A program made the position numbers and the translations under genes. DNA of 64,000 nucleotides. It comes from CAZADS01 sp964483985 (lineage in GTDB: Bacteria > Pseudomonadota > Alphaproteobacteria > Thalassobaculales > Thalassobaculaceae). Positions 45,345 through 53,831 of this stretch are shown here, piece by piece; position 1 is the stretch's first letter; every line of letters begins with the position of its first letter. Under the pieces are notes generated by a model that was given only the letters and a program-made list of their open reading frames with translations, did not search any database and was not told the origin of the DNA. The DNA lies in NCBI GenBank assembly GCA_964483985.1, contig CAZADS010000100.1:1-64000 (forward strand). Direction: 5' to 3'.

Positions 45345-46997
45345 TTGGCCCAACTTACAGGTTCAGAAATATTGGCTAAGGCTTTACGTAACGAAGGTGT
45401 TGATGATCTTTTTTTCATTATGGGAGGCCCTATGCTTTTGGCGGAGGAGTCGTGTATAAAAGAAGGCATTCGTCCAATTGATGTGCGCCATGAGCAGGCT
45501 GCTGCTTTCATGGGACAGGCTTACAGTCGACTTCTAAATAAACCGAGTGTTTGTATGGCGGCAAGCGGACCGGGAGTGACAAACCTTATCACTGGCGTTG
45601 CCAACGCTTATATCGATTGTGTTCCCGTGATAGCTGTTGGCGGATCTAGTCCCTTTAAGACATACGGACATCAGGTTTTTCAAGAAATAGATCAACTTGC
45701 GATGATGAAACCATGCACTAAGTGGGCCGAACGTGTTTATTCGTTAAAACGAATTCCAGAAATGGTAAATGTTGCTTTCCAACAAGCGATGGCCGGTAAG
45801 CCAGGCCCAGTATATCTGGATTTTCCCGGCGATATTCTTTATGAAAAAATAGAGGAGGAAGAGATAAACTGGACCGTCTCTGGACGCCTTCCACCGCGGG
45901 CCCGACCACACGGTGATCCAGTCCTTATAGAACAAGTTCTCGAAGCGCTTGGTAAAGCTAAGCAGCCGGTTATAATTACTGGAGGCGGAATTCTATGGTC
46001 GAATGCATCCAAGGAACTGCAAAAGTTTGTCGATACAGCAGGGATACCTTTCTATACAACGCCTCAAGGCCGAGGCGTGATTCCAGAAGACCACCCTTTG
46101 TCTTATATGACTGTTCGTTCAACCGCATTCCGAGAGGCAGATCTCATAATAATTGTTGGTACGCGAATGAATTATATAATAGGCCATGCTGCACCGCCTC
46201 GATTCAATGAAAAAGCCACTATAATACGAATTGATATTGATGAAGTGGAAATTAGTACCAGCCCGCGCCAAATTGATATAGGCATCGTGGGGGATGCCAA
46301 AGCAGTACTAAACCAGATTAATACTAGACTTAATGGTCAAATAGGAAAGGATGGCTACGAAGGGTGGCGTAAAAGGCTTGGTGACGAAGAGGCAACAAAG
46401 CGAGCGAAGCCTGGTGGTAACAGTTTGTCTGATGCTGTTCCCATCCATCCACTAAGATTATGTGAAGAAGTAAAAAACTTTATGGATAGAGACGCAATTC
46501 TAGTAGTGGATGGACAAGAGATCCTAAATTATGGTCGACAATCTATGCCTACGTTTGCGCCAGGCCATAGGCTTAATTCTGGTCCCTTTGGAACTATGGG
46601 TGTTGGTCTGCCGTTTGGTTTAGGTGCGAAAATTGCCAAACCTAAAACCCAAGTAATCGTAGTTCATGGTGATGGATCTTTTGGCCTCAATGCTATGGAA
46701 CTTGATACGGCGGTTCGTCACGGGATAAATGTTCTCGTCGTAATAAGCTTGAATGGAGGATGGACTGCTGATCCAGAGGGTACAAAACCTGGGCGTGACC
46801 TTGGATATACTCGTTACGATAAAATGGCGGAAGCTTTGGGTTGTTACGCGGAATACATAGAAGAACCGGGAGAAATTCGACCCGCTTTGGAAAGAGCCCA
46901 AGCAAAAGTCGACGAGGGAATGGTTGCGGTGGTTAACATAAAAACAGACCATACGGCTCGCGCCGGCACGCAAACTTTTGCGCAGTATTCAACTTGA
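45345..46997 (+). CDS. ThDP-dependent lyase (oxalyl-CoA decarboxylase / 2-hydroxyacyl-CoA lyase-like)
   Basis: A 550-residue thiamin diphosphate enzyme. The start is TTG 45345, supported by AAGGAGG 6 nt upstream and by immediate homology (TGSEILAKALRNEGVDDLFF). The catalytic glutamate is in IDVRHEQAAAFMGQAYSR near residue 50; the ThDP motif runs from GDGSFGLNAMELDTAVRHG to SLNGGW near residue 445. Its neighbour upstream is a CaiB-type CoA-transferase, so a CoA-thioester substrate is likely: oxalyl-CoA decarboxylation or cleavage of a 2-hydroxyacyl-CoA. It differs clearly from the other ThDP enzyme at 27412-29061. Confidence 0.82.
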   Translation: MAQLTGSEILAKALRNEGVDDLFFIMGGPMLLAEESCIKEGIRPIDVRHEQAAAFMGQAYSRLLNKPSVCMAASGPGVTNLITGVANAYIDCVPVIAVGGSSPFKTYGHQVFQEIDQLAMMKPCTKWAERVYSLKRIPEMVNVAFQQAMAGKPGPVYLDFPGDILYEKIEEEEINWTVSGRLPPRARPHGDPVLIEQVLEALGKAKQPVIITGGGILWSNASKELQKFVDTAGIPFYTTPQGRGVIPEDHPLSYMTVRSTAFREADLIIIVGTRMNYIIGHAAPPRFNEKATIIRIDIDEVEISTSPRQIDIGIVGDAKAVLNQINTRLNGQIGKDGYEGWRKRLGDEEATKRAKPGGNSLSDAVPIHPLRLCEEVKNFMDRDAILVVDGQEILNYGRQSMPTFAPGHRLNSGPFGTMGVGLPFGLGAKIAKPKTQVIVVHGDGSFGLNAMELDTAVRHGINVLVVISLNGGWTADPEGTKPGRDLGYTRYDKMAEALGCYAEYIEEPGEIRPALERAQAKVDEGMVAVVNIKTDHTARAGTQTFAQYST

Positions 46998-47027
46998 ACG
47001 TATCGGTTTCTTTTTTGGGTCAAATAA

Positions 47028-47050
47028 ACGGCGACCTATGTGGTCGCCGT
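47028..47050. terminator. Intrinsic terminator-like hairpin between convergent genes
   Basis: ACGGCGACC (47028-47036) pairs perfectly with GGTCGCCGT (47042-47050) around a 5-nt loop. Read on the minus strand the stem is followed by TTTATTTG, so it fits a rho-independent terminator for the luciferase-like gene; on the plus strand it lies 30 bp after the ThDP lyase stop but lacks a T-run. Confidence 0.65.
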
Positions 47051-47103
47051 GGCTACGAAAACCGAGCTAATTAGGCATAATTTCCTTCTGCAACAGTTAT
47101 TTT

Positions 47104-48339
47104 TTATTCCGCTGCTGTTTGCTTTAAATCGGTGGAATAGTCGATACTTACAGGGGAATTTACATCAAATGGACTATCTAATCCTAATTCTTTACCCATC
47201 TCTCGGATAGCGGGGCAAACTTCTTCTCCAAGCAAGCGTATGCAACTCATTGCATCTTTGTGACTGACGGTTCCATCGTTACCCCAGATAGCGAAGATTC
47301 CTGGGCGAGTTTCTTCGAGGAGTCGCCGTATTTTTGGTAATACCGATTTTGGAGTTCCACAAATGATTCGTCCTTGCTCGACTTGCTCTTCAAATGTGGT
47401 TAGGCCTCGGGGATTTTCCCTTCGGCCTATTGAAAATTCAACAAAGGCTTTCCGGTTTCCTGGAGATGAATACCCAGCAGGCGCAGCCCAAGATGGATGA
47501 GCTAAACCAGTGAACTCACCTTGCATCCATCGAAACTGTCTGGCGTTTTCGATAGCTTTTTCTTCAGTTTCTGCTACGTGCATTTGTTGCAAATAGCCGC
47601 GATTTTCAGGGCCGGCTTGATATCCGCAACGGGCGGCTTCGTCGTCATAGATTTTCCAAATATCTTTTGTACTTTCAATTGACGTGTTTAAGGCGATGTA
47701 AGGATATCGATGTTGGGCAGCCCAAAGAATAGTTTCTCTGCTTATGACACCTGGAACCCAAACTCGAGGATAAGGTTTTTGAAGCGGTACAGCCCAAGGA
47801 TTTACCACCCTATTTTGATAATGGGTCCCCTCGAATCTGAAAGGACCCTCCTTTGTCCAAGCTTGAACAATGAGATCATGTGCTTCTTCAAACCGTTCTC
47901 GATTGAAAGCCGGATTTACCCCTGCGGCTAGTTGTTCTTGTCCGCCACCCCTTACAAATCCGGAAACCAGACGGCCTTTGGAGATCATATCAATCATAGC
48001 GAGTTCTTCGGCCAGGCGGACAGGATTTTCTGCCAATGGTAAAGGGTTACCCAGCATAACGATTTTGATGTTTTCAGTTATAGCAGCTAATATAGCCGCA
48101 AAAATATTGGCTTTGGCCTGCATGCAAAAGGGTGCGTTGTGGTGCTCGTTGAGCATGATGCCATCAATACCGAGACTGTCGACCAATTTGTATTCTTCGA
48201 TAAATTCATTATAGAGCCTACTTCCGGCGACCGGATCGAAATGTTTATTGGAGAACATTAAGGCTGTAGCGCCAAAATCTAATCCCTCTTGGGCTGGGTA
48301 GGCAGACATAGGTTGTTCAGTGAAATACATCAGGTGCAT
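47104..48339 (-). CDS. LLM-class (luciferase-like) flavin-dependent monooxygenase
   Basis: A 411-residue bacterial-luciferase-like protein using reduced FMN or F420. Family segments are SLGIDGIMLNEHHNAPF (near residue 55), LPLAENPVRLAEELAMIDM and SKGRLVSGFVRGGGQEQ (near residue 128). ATG 48339 has GGAG 7 nt upstream. Such enzymes oxygenate alkanesulfonates, organosulfur compounds, amines or alkanes. It lies 32 bp downstream of an alpha/beta-fold gene on the same strand; the pair is probably an operon. A fragment of a similar gene may lie at 49502-49660. Confidence 0.88.
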   Translation of the reverse strand: MHLMYFTEQPMSAYPAQEGLDFGATALMFSNKHFDPVAGSRLYNEFIEEYKLVDSLGIDGIMLNEHHNAPFCMQAKANIFAAILAAITENIKIVMLGNPLPLAENPVRLAEELAMIDMISKGRLVSGFVRGGGQEQLAAGVNPAFNRERFEEAHDLIVQAWTKEGPFRFEGTHYQNRVVNPWAVPLQKPYPRVWVPGVISRETILWAAQHRYPYIALNTSIESTKDIWKIYDDEAARCGYQAGPENRGYLQQMHVAETEEKAIENARQFRWMQGEFTGLAHPSWAAPAGYSSPGNRKAFVEFSIGRRENPRGLTTFEEQVEQGRIICGTPKSVLPKIRRLLEETRPGIFAIWGNDGTVSHKDAMSCIRLLGEEVCPAIREMGKELGLDSPFDVNSPVSIDYSTDLKQTAAE

Positions 48340-48371
48340 TGTCAAACTCCTTAGGCAGTTACTTAAATATT

Positions 48372-49157
48372 TTAACCGCGAATAAAACTTGTGACGAGGT
48401 TTGCTAATTCTTTGGGTTTTTCCAGATCAACATAGTGCCCGCATTTGGGAACTATTTCTAACTGACCGTTGGGAAGATGGTCTATATAAATCTCTGCAGC
48501 GGAACGTGGTACGATTTTGTCATCGTCTCCCCAAACAACAAGTGTGGGTGCCGTTACTGCTCCAAGCAGGTGGGGTAAAGTTTGACTATACATGTACGGC
48601 TTCCATGCTATCCTGAAATTCATTTCTCTGCAGATTTCCCATTCGACCACAAGATCAGTAGGCGGCTCTTTTCCAAAAACTTTTTCATAGGCTGTAGGGT
48701 CATGAAATCCGGCGCGCGTGTATTCAAGATGGTTAAAAAGTGCCTGATCCATGATGAAATCATCTTTTGGTTTTACACCCATAGCGCCAACTAAAACAAG
48801 ATTCTGTATAGTGTTTGGTGCCATCGTTGCCATTTCCGCTGCAATCCAGCCGCCAAATCCCAGACCCACAATCGATATTTTTCCGATCCCTAAATTTGAT
48901 ATCAGCCATTGATGCATCACAGCAATATCTCGGACACTCCGCATCCAATCGGGTCGATCTGACCGGCTGTACCCGGGATGATGCGGAACTAGAGTGTCAA
49001 ATTGACTACTTATCGAATCATAGAAGATTGTTCGATCTAGTGTTCCAATATCGTGATGCAATATCAATACGGGATCACCGCTGCCAGCTCGCATCAAGTG
49101 AACATTCCCCGCAGCAATTCGTTCGTCGCTAGTATTCCATTGGATATCCGCACTCAT
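48372..49157 (-). CDS. Alpha/beta-hydrolase-fold protein lacking the serine nucleophile
   Basis: A 261-residue alpha/beta-fold protein. The nucleophile elbow, normally GxSxGG, reads VGLGFGGWIAAE (residues 97-108) with glycine at position 100 where serine is expected. The acid (VVWGDDDKIVP) and histidine (CGHYVDLEKP) positions are retained. It may therefore be a non-hydrolytic member, for example a cofactor-free dioxygenase-like or lyase-like protein, or it uses another residue. Co-transcription with the luciferase-like monooxygenase links the two functionally. Confidence 0.82.
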   Translation of the reverse strand: MSADIQWNTSDERIAAGNVHLMRAGSGDPVLILHHDIGTLDRTIFYDSISSQFDTLVPHHPGYSRSDRPDWMRSVRDIAVMHQWLISNLGIGKISIVGLGFGGWIAAEMATMAPNTIQNLVLVGAMGVKPKDDFIMDQALFNHLEYTRAGFHDPTAYEKVFGKEPPTDLVVEWEICREMNFRIAWKPYMYSQTLPHLLGAVTAPTLVVWGDDDKIVPRSAAEIYIDHLPNGQLEIVPKCGHYVDLEKPKELANLVTSFIRG

Positions 49158-49501
49158 TGTACTACCTCAATCATTGTTCGCAGCAGACGCTACCTGCGGT
49201 GATAGCTAATCGACAAGGACTGATCATCTGTCTTGCGGTTAGAATTTTATCTGTGATAAACATAAGGAATTTAAAAATACCCGAAATCGAGAATTTCTAG
49301 CACAATAAAATGATGAATTTCTCTAATTAGGGGTTGTTTTTTAAACACTTCAAATATTTACTAAACGATCGGAATTTAGATTTAGAAGGTGTAATATAGA
49401 GTTTTCCAAGACCACAGAGCTAGATGATTATCTTGGATATTGATAGGTAGCCCAGATACTCAATTACGACTTTTCGGATTGTGTGATTCGTGACAGTATA
49501 A
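49158..49501. other. Gene-poor gap before the luciferase-like remnant
   Basis: These 344 bp, upstream of both the minus-strand alpha/beta gene and the plus-strand units, contain no convincing gene, RNA gene or strong hairpin. Promoters for both directions should lie here, but no clear -35/-10 pair stands out. Confidence 0.5.
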
Positions 49502-49660
49502 TTTTTATCTCAAGATGTTCCGGGGTGGTATATGGATATAGGCTGGCAAATGGTTTACACGAAATATGGCTGTGAGCAATCCATATTGTTATTTGCTAAA
49601 GAAGTACTGCCAGCACTTAAAAGTCGCAAGGAAAGTAGTGTAAAACACGCAGCTGAATAA
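49502..49660 (+). pseudogene. Probable C-terminal remnant of a luciferase-like monooxygenase gene
   Basis: A 52-codon open frame between two stops, with an internal ATG at 49532, encodes a segment with ILLFAKEVLPALKSR, which resembles the last helix of LLM-class flavin monooxygenases, followed by a short tail ending HAAE. The nearby complete LLM protein (47104-48339) has the comparable LLGEEVCPAIREMG and ends in AAE. The rest of such a gene is not seen upstream, so this looks like the 3' scar of a deleted or decayed gene. It ends 16 bp before the D-aminoacylase-type gene. It could also be a small real gene of 42 residues. Confidence 0.4.
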
Positions 49661-49676
49661 AGATGGAGATTGAACA

Positions 49677-51389
49677 ATGTTTGATGTAATTATCAAAAAC
49701 GCCCGTATTGCTGATGGACTTGGAAGTCCATTATTTGAAGGGGATTTAGCAGTTTCTGACGGTCGAATTGCCGCTGTAGGCGTCATCGATGGTGAAGCGA
49801 CCGAAGTGATTGATGCAAAGGGCAAGGTTTTAGCGCCGGGCGTTATTGATTTGCATACTCATTATGATGCCCAGTTGACTTGGGATCAGACTGCTTCACC
49901 GGCTGGTGCACTTGGGGTGACGACGGTCGTGATTGGAAATTGTGGTTTTGGCGTAGCTCCGGCACCGGCCTCCAGTATAGATACTATCATCGCTAATCTC
50001 GCAGAAGTTGAGGGGATGTCTTTGGATTCTCTTCGTGCAGGCATGGATACAAATTATGAGAGCTTTGGTGAATATCTGGATTTACTTAGAAAAAAAGGAG
50101 TTTATCCAAATGTAGCTTGTTTAGCTTCTCATACAGTAATGAGAACTGCTGTGATGGGAGATGAGGGTTCAGAGCGATCTTCCACACCAGAAGAACTCGA
50201 AAAAATGAAAGCCCTTCTTAGGGATGCCATGAATTCAGGAGCCGTTGGTTTTGCGTCCTCCAGTAATGAAAATCATCGCGGAGCCGGCGGGATCCCGATT
50301 GCGTCAAGATTAGCAGATGATGACGAATTCAGGTCGTTAGCCCAGATATTATCGGAATATGATCATGGAGTTTTCATGGCAACGTTTGGCGAACGACATA
50401 ATATTCCCTTTTTAGAAGAAATTTGTAAAATTAGTGGTAAGCCAGGGTGTTACGCGCCGCATTTTCACTTCACTCATCAGCCCGATCGAGCGCGAAACAT
50501 TATGCGGGCCGCTGAAGCGGCGCGCGAGCGGGGCGTGCCGGTTTACACTCAGGGGTCATGTCAGCCTTTGAGCCTTACTTTCACTCTAGATAAAGCTTAT
50601 ATATTGAAAGCAATGAAACCATGGCCCGCGACTGAAGATCATGGGGAACTTCGAAAAATATTTAATGATCCAAAATTCAGAGATGAATTTCGTAAAACAC
50701 TGAAAGAAGGTGATTCTCAGCATATTTTTAAAGGTAGATGGGATTGTGTGCCTATTGCTGTCACCGAGTTGGAAAAGAATAAAGATCTGACCGGACGGAC
50801 TATTGCAGAGATAGCAGAAGAACGAGATCAGGATCCCTTGGATGTTTTTCTTGATATTGGTTTAGAGGAAAATTTTGCAACCAAGTTTACATTTTATATG
50901 CTGAATATGGAGGAAGAAGGGGTTGCAGAAATCATTGAAAATGATGGGACGTTAGTGAGCTTATCTGATGCAGGGGCACATAATTCACTACTTTGTGATG
51001 CGGGATATGCGATGCATCTTTTAGGTCATTGGGTGCGGGAAAAAGGTTTATTTGACTTGCCGACCGCTATACGGAAGGTGACTAGTGATCCGGCGGACGT
51101 CTCCGGCATAATTGACCGAGGTCGTTTAACAAAAGGCGCGTGGGCAGATATGATTTTATTTGATCCGGATATAATAAAAATAACAAATATGAGCCGCCAT
51201 TTTGACCTTCCTGGCGGCGGAGAAAGGCTTCTCCGGAACGCCCCGGGTTTGATGGGGACGTGGGTTAATGGTGTTCGCGTCTTTGACGGTGAGGATTATT
51301 TAAAAGTTGAAGCTCCTGGCCAAATTTTAACCAAGTTTAATGGTTCCAGGCCAAGTTTGGGCATGAATCAACGGCGCGCTGCAGAGTGA
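49677..51389 (+). CDS. N-acyl-D-amino-acid deacylase family amidohydrolase
   Basis: A 570-residue amidohydrolase of the D-aminoacylase type. The metal motif DLHTHYDAQLTWD starts at residue 58, followed by GVTTVVIGNCGFGVAP, which is a hallmark of this group, and late metal/substrate residues in SLSDAGAHNSLLCDAGYAM. The C-terminal beta-sandwich returns with WADMILFDPD. These zinc enzymes release the acyl group from N-acyl-D-amino acids, though many homologues act on other amides. GGAG lies 8 nt before the ATG. It is followed 25 bp later by an esterase gene in the same operon. Confidence 0.88.
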   Translation: MFDVIIKNARIADGLGSPLFEGDLAVSDGRIAAVGVIDGEATEVIDAKGKVLAPGVIDLHTHYDAQLTWDQTASPAGALGVTTVVIGNCGFGVAPAPASSIDTIIANLAEVEGMSLDSLRAGMDTNYESFGEYLDLLRKKGVYPNVACLASHTVMRTAVMGDEGSERSSTPEELEKMKALLRDAMNSGAVGFASSSNENHRGAGGIPIASRLADDDEFRSLAQILSEYDHGVFMATFGERHNIPFLEEICKISGKPGCYAPHFHFTHQPDRARNIMRAAEAARERGVPVYTQGSCQPLSLTFTLDKAYILKAMKPWPATEDHGELRKIFNDPKFRDEFRKTLKEGDSQHIFKGRWDCVPIAVTELEKNKDLTGRTIAEIAEERDQDPLDVFLDIGLEENFATKFTFYMLNMEEEGVAEIIENDGTLVSLSDAGAHNSLLCDAGYAMHLLGHWVREKGLFDLPTAIRKVTSDPADVSGIIDRGRLTKGAWADMILFDPDIIKITNMSRHFDLPGGGERLLRNAPGLMGTWVNGVRVFDGEDYLKVEAPGQILTKFNGSRPSLGMNQRRAAE

Positions 51390-51414
51390 TTTATAGAATA
51401 CAAGGAGAGAGCAC

Positions 51415-52305
51415 GTGTCTTCATCCGAATTGGAATCGTTGAAAGCGCTTTTAGCCTCTCATCCAAAGCCCGAAAACCCCACACCTGAGAAGCTGAGAAA
51501 AAGGTTTGAAAAAATATTGGGCGATTTGCCTGCGCCCGGAGTTCACCAATTTGAACGAGTTAACGCTAACGGTGTCTCAGGGGCTTTTATTTCTGTTGAA
51601 GGGGTCGATGTTTCACGATGCGTCTATTATTTCCACGGTGGAGGTTATGTGATCGGCAGCGTTGAAAGCCATAGAGGTCTAGCATGCAGAATTTCAGAAG
51701 CTTCTAATGCTAAAGTGCTATCTATAGACTACAGTCTGGCGCCCGAAAGCCCATTTCCAGCCGCAATCAAGGATGCTATTCGTGGGTACGAATGGCTCTT
51801 AGAATCTGGTGTTGACGCTGGCCGAATTGTTATCGCTGGGGATTCAGCAGGAGGCGGGTTAGCGATGGCAACGCTGGTGGCTCTTCGAGATAGAAATTTA
51901 CCGATGCCTGCTGCTGCCGTTTGTTTTTCTCCTTGGGTTGATATGGAAGCTACGGGGGCTTCGATGGAAACCCGTGCAAATATTGACCCTATGGTACAAA
52001 AAGAAGGGCTGCTCACTTATGTGGACCTTTATCTCAACGGTGCTGATAAACGGGATCCACTTGCAAGTCCTCTCTATGCCGAGTTGCATGACCTGCCGCC
52101 GATACTGATTCAAGTTGGTGACGCTGAGACATTATTGGATGACTCTACTCGACTAACTAATAGGCTGAGGGAATGTTCTGTAGAAGTCGATCTGGATATC
52201 TGGGACCATATGATTCATGTTTGGCAGTTATACGCTCCAGTGCTTTCGGAAGGCAGGGAAGCAATACAACAGGCAGGAGCGTTTATTGCTGCAAAATTTA
52301 AGTGA
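51415..52305 (+). CDS. HSL-family alpha/beta hydrolase (esterase)
   Basis: A 296-residue esterase of the hormone-sensitive lipase family. The oxyanion motif HGGGYVIGS is at residues 74-82 and the nucleophile motif GDSAGGG has Ser144; the acid is in GDAETLLDD and the histidine in WDHMIHVWQ. No signal peptide, so it is cytoplasmic. The start is GTG 51415 with AAGGAG upstream. It shares a transcript with the amidohydrolase upstream, suggesting joint attack on a compound with both amide and ester bonds or on a range of small conjugates. Confidence 0.9.
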   Translation: MSSSELESLKALLASHPKPENPTPEKLRKRFEKILGDLPAPGVHQFERVNANGVSGAFISVEGVDVSRCVYYFHGGGYVIGSVESHRGLACRISEASNAKVLSIDYSLAPESPFPAAIKDAIRGYEWLLESGVDAGRIVIAGDSAGGGLAMATLVALRDRNLPMPAAAVCFSPWVDMEATGASMETRANIDPMVQKEGLLTYVDLYLNGADKRDPLASPLYAELHDLPPILIQVGDAETLLDDSTRLTNRLRECSVEVDLDIWDHMIHVWQLYAPVLSEGREAIQQAGAFIAAKFK

Positions 52306-52435
52306 GGCTTTATATTTAAATAATAATTTTTGCATGTTGCTCCTGCGTTCTCCTCTCGTTATAACGCGGATGCTAGCTATCGAATTGACGTTAGCTGTTA
52401 TGAACTAAAAGTTTAAAACCAAATTGAGAAACCCG

Positions 52436-52858
52436 ATGGCTATACAGCGCACATTCTCCATAATTAAGCCGGACGCTACCGCACGTAATAAAACGGGGGC
52501 AATAAATAAATTAATAGAGGAATCGGGCTTAAGAATTATAGCACAAAGACGGATTAAAATGACCCGCACCCAAGCTGAACGGTTCTATAGTGTTCATTCT
52601 GAACGGCCGTTTTATAGTGAATTGGTAGAATTTATGATTTCAGGCCCAGTTGTCGTGCAGGTTTTAGAGGGTGAAAATGCAATTACTAAGTACAGAGATG
52701 TTATGGGTGCTACGAATCCTGATGAAGCGGATGAAGGGACTATCCGAAAAATGTACGCAAATAGCGTAGGGGAAAATTCGGTTCACGGATCCGACGCCGT
52801 TGAAACAGCTATTGAAGAAATTCATCAGTTCTTCTGTGAAGCCGATATAGCTGGCTGA
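52436..52858 (+). CDS. ndk: Nucleoside diphosphate kinase
   Basis: Balances nucleoside triphosphate pools; 140 residues from ATG 52436. The N-terminus [15 protein letters not shown] and the phosphohistidine motif [12 protein letters not shown] with the catalytic His near residue 117 are typical. An in-frame TTG 12 bp upstream is less likely since family homology starts at AIQRTFS. It marks the return to core gene order after the accessory block. Confidence 0.95.
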   Translation: MAIQRTFSIIKPDATARNKTGAINKLIEESGLRIIAQRRIKMTRTQAERFYSVHSERPFYSELVEFMISGPVVVQVLEGENAITKYRDVMGATNPDEADEGTIRKMYANSVGENSVHGSDAVETAIEEIHQFFCEADIAG

Positions 52859-52958
52859 TTAGAAAACTCGACGTGATAATCGCGGTTACTATCATTAAAA
52901 TAAGAAATCTGAAAAAAGGTGCCAATATAGCGTTTGGAACTTAATTATTGACAAATAT

Positions 52959-53096
52959 TTAAACGACTAACCAGGCTAAAAGTAAAAGTGTAACAATAAT
53001 TAACGCTATTGAAATTTTCAATAAAAAACATACGCCATCATAAGTAGTTTTATGGAATTGATATTCTGCGGCGTCGTTAGAATGCTCATCGGTCAT
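52959..53096 (-). CDS. Small membrane protein, aa3-type cytochrome oxidase subunit IV-like
   Basis: A protein of about 45 residues from ATG 53096 (62 if an upstream ATG is used). A polar start, DEHSNDAAEYQFHKTTYDG, is followed by a single transmembrane helix LLKISIALIIVTLLLLAWLV. This layout matches the small bacterial aa3-type cytochrome c oxidase subunit IV, which in Alphaproteobacteria is often encoded apart from the other cox genes. Being so short, the assignment rests on pattern only. Confidence 0.55.
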   Translation of the reverse strand: MTDEHSNDAAEYQFHKTTYDGVCFLLKISIALIIVTLLLLAWLVV

Positions 53097-53168
53097 AACA
53101 ATTGGCCCCGTGAAATTTGCTTTTAGTATTCTGGTTTTATAAAACAATTTAGAAGTTTTCGTAAAGCA

Positions 53169-53831
53169 TCAAAACTCAATTAATCCAGGATTAATTAAAG
53201 AATCAAGATTATAAACCGGTTGCGTAACAATTTTAGAAAAAATATTTTTTCCGTTTATTTGAGCTTGAGCCATTAGCCGCAGTCCAATGGGATAAATTAG
53301 ATGCTCTTGTTTAAGAACTCGGGCTGCAAGTGTGTTTGCGTCATCGCCGTCTAATACGGGCACTGCTGATTGAACTAAAATTGGGCCCGAATCGACTTTT
53401 GGTGTAACGAAATGTACCGTGCAACCGGTAATTTTGACTCCGGAATCCAAAACTTGCTCTTGCACCCGTACGCCTGGAAACGAGGGCAGTAAACTTGGAT
53501 GGATATTTAAGATTTTACCCTGCCATCTTTCCACGAATTTTGTTGTCAAAATTCTCAAGAATCCAGCGAGGCATATAATTTCGCAATCAAAATTTCGTAT
53601 AGCAGTTTCAATTGCTTCATCGAAGTTTTCCCGATTTTGATATTGTTGGTGGTCAATTATTTTAGACGTAATTCCAGCTGCTTTTGCTCGGTCTAATGCT
53701 TTTGCAGTGCGTATATTCGAAATAACCAAAATTATTTTAGCCGGAAAATCTTTTTCAGCTGCAGCGTTAATCAAAGCTTGGAGATTCGTGCCTGCACCAG
53801 ATACCAAAACCGCTGTTTTAATCTTTTTCAT
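53169..53831 (-). CDS. purN: Phosphoribosylglycinamide formyltransferase
   Basis: The third step of purine synthesis, transferring formyl from 10-formyl-THF to GAR; 220 residues. Visible marks are VLVSGAGTNLQALINAA at the start, AGFLRIL, and the catalytic region NIHPSLLPSFPG with the later HFVTPKVDSGPIL holding His and Asp. ATG 53831 overlaps the purM stop (ATGA), a tight coupling of two purine genes as in most Proteobacteria. Confidence 0.95.
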   Translation of the reverse strand: MKKIKTAVLVSGAGTNLQALINAAAEKDFPAKIILVISNIRTAKALDRAKAAGITSKIIDHQQYQNRENFDEAIETAIRNFDCEIICLAGFLRILTTKFVERWQGKILNIHPSLLPSFPGVRVQEQVLDSGVKITGCTVHFVTPKVDSGPILVQSAVPVLDGDDANTLAARVLKQEHLIYPIGLRLMAQAQINGKNIFSKIVTQPVYNLDSLINPGLIEF

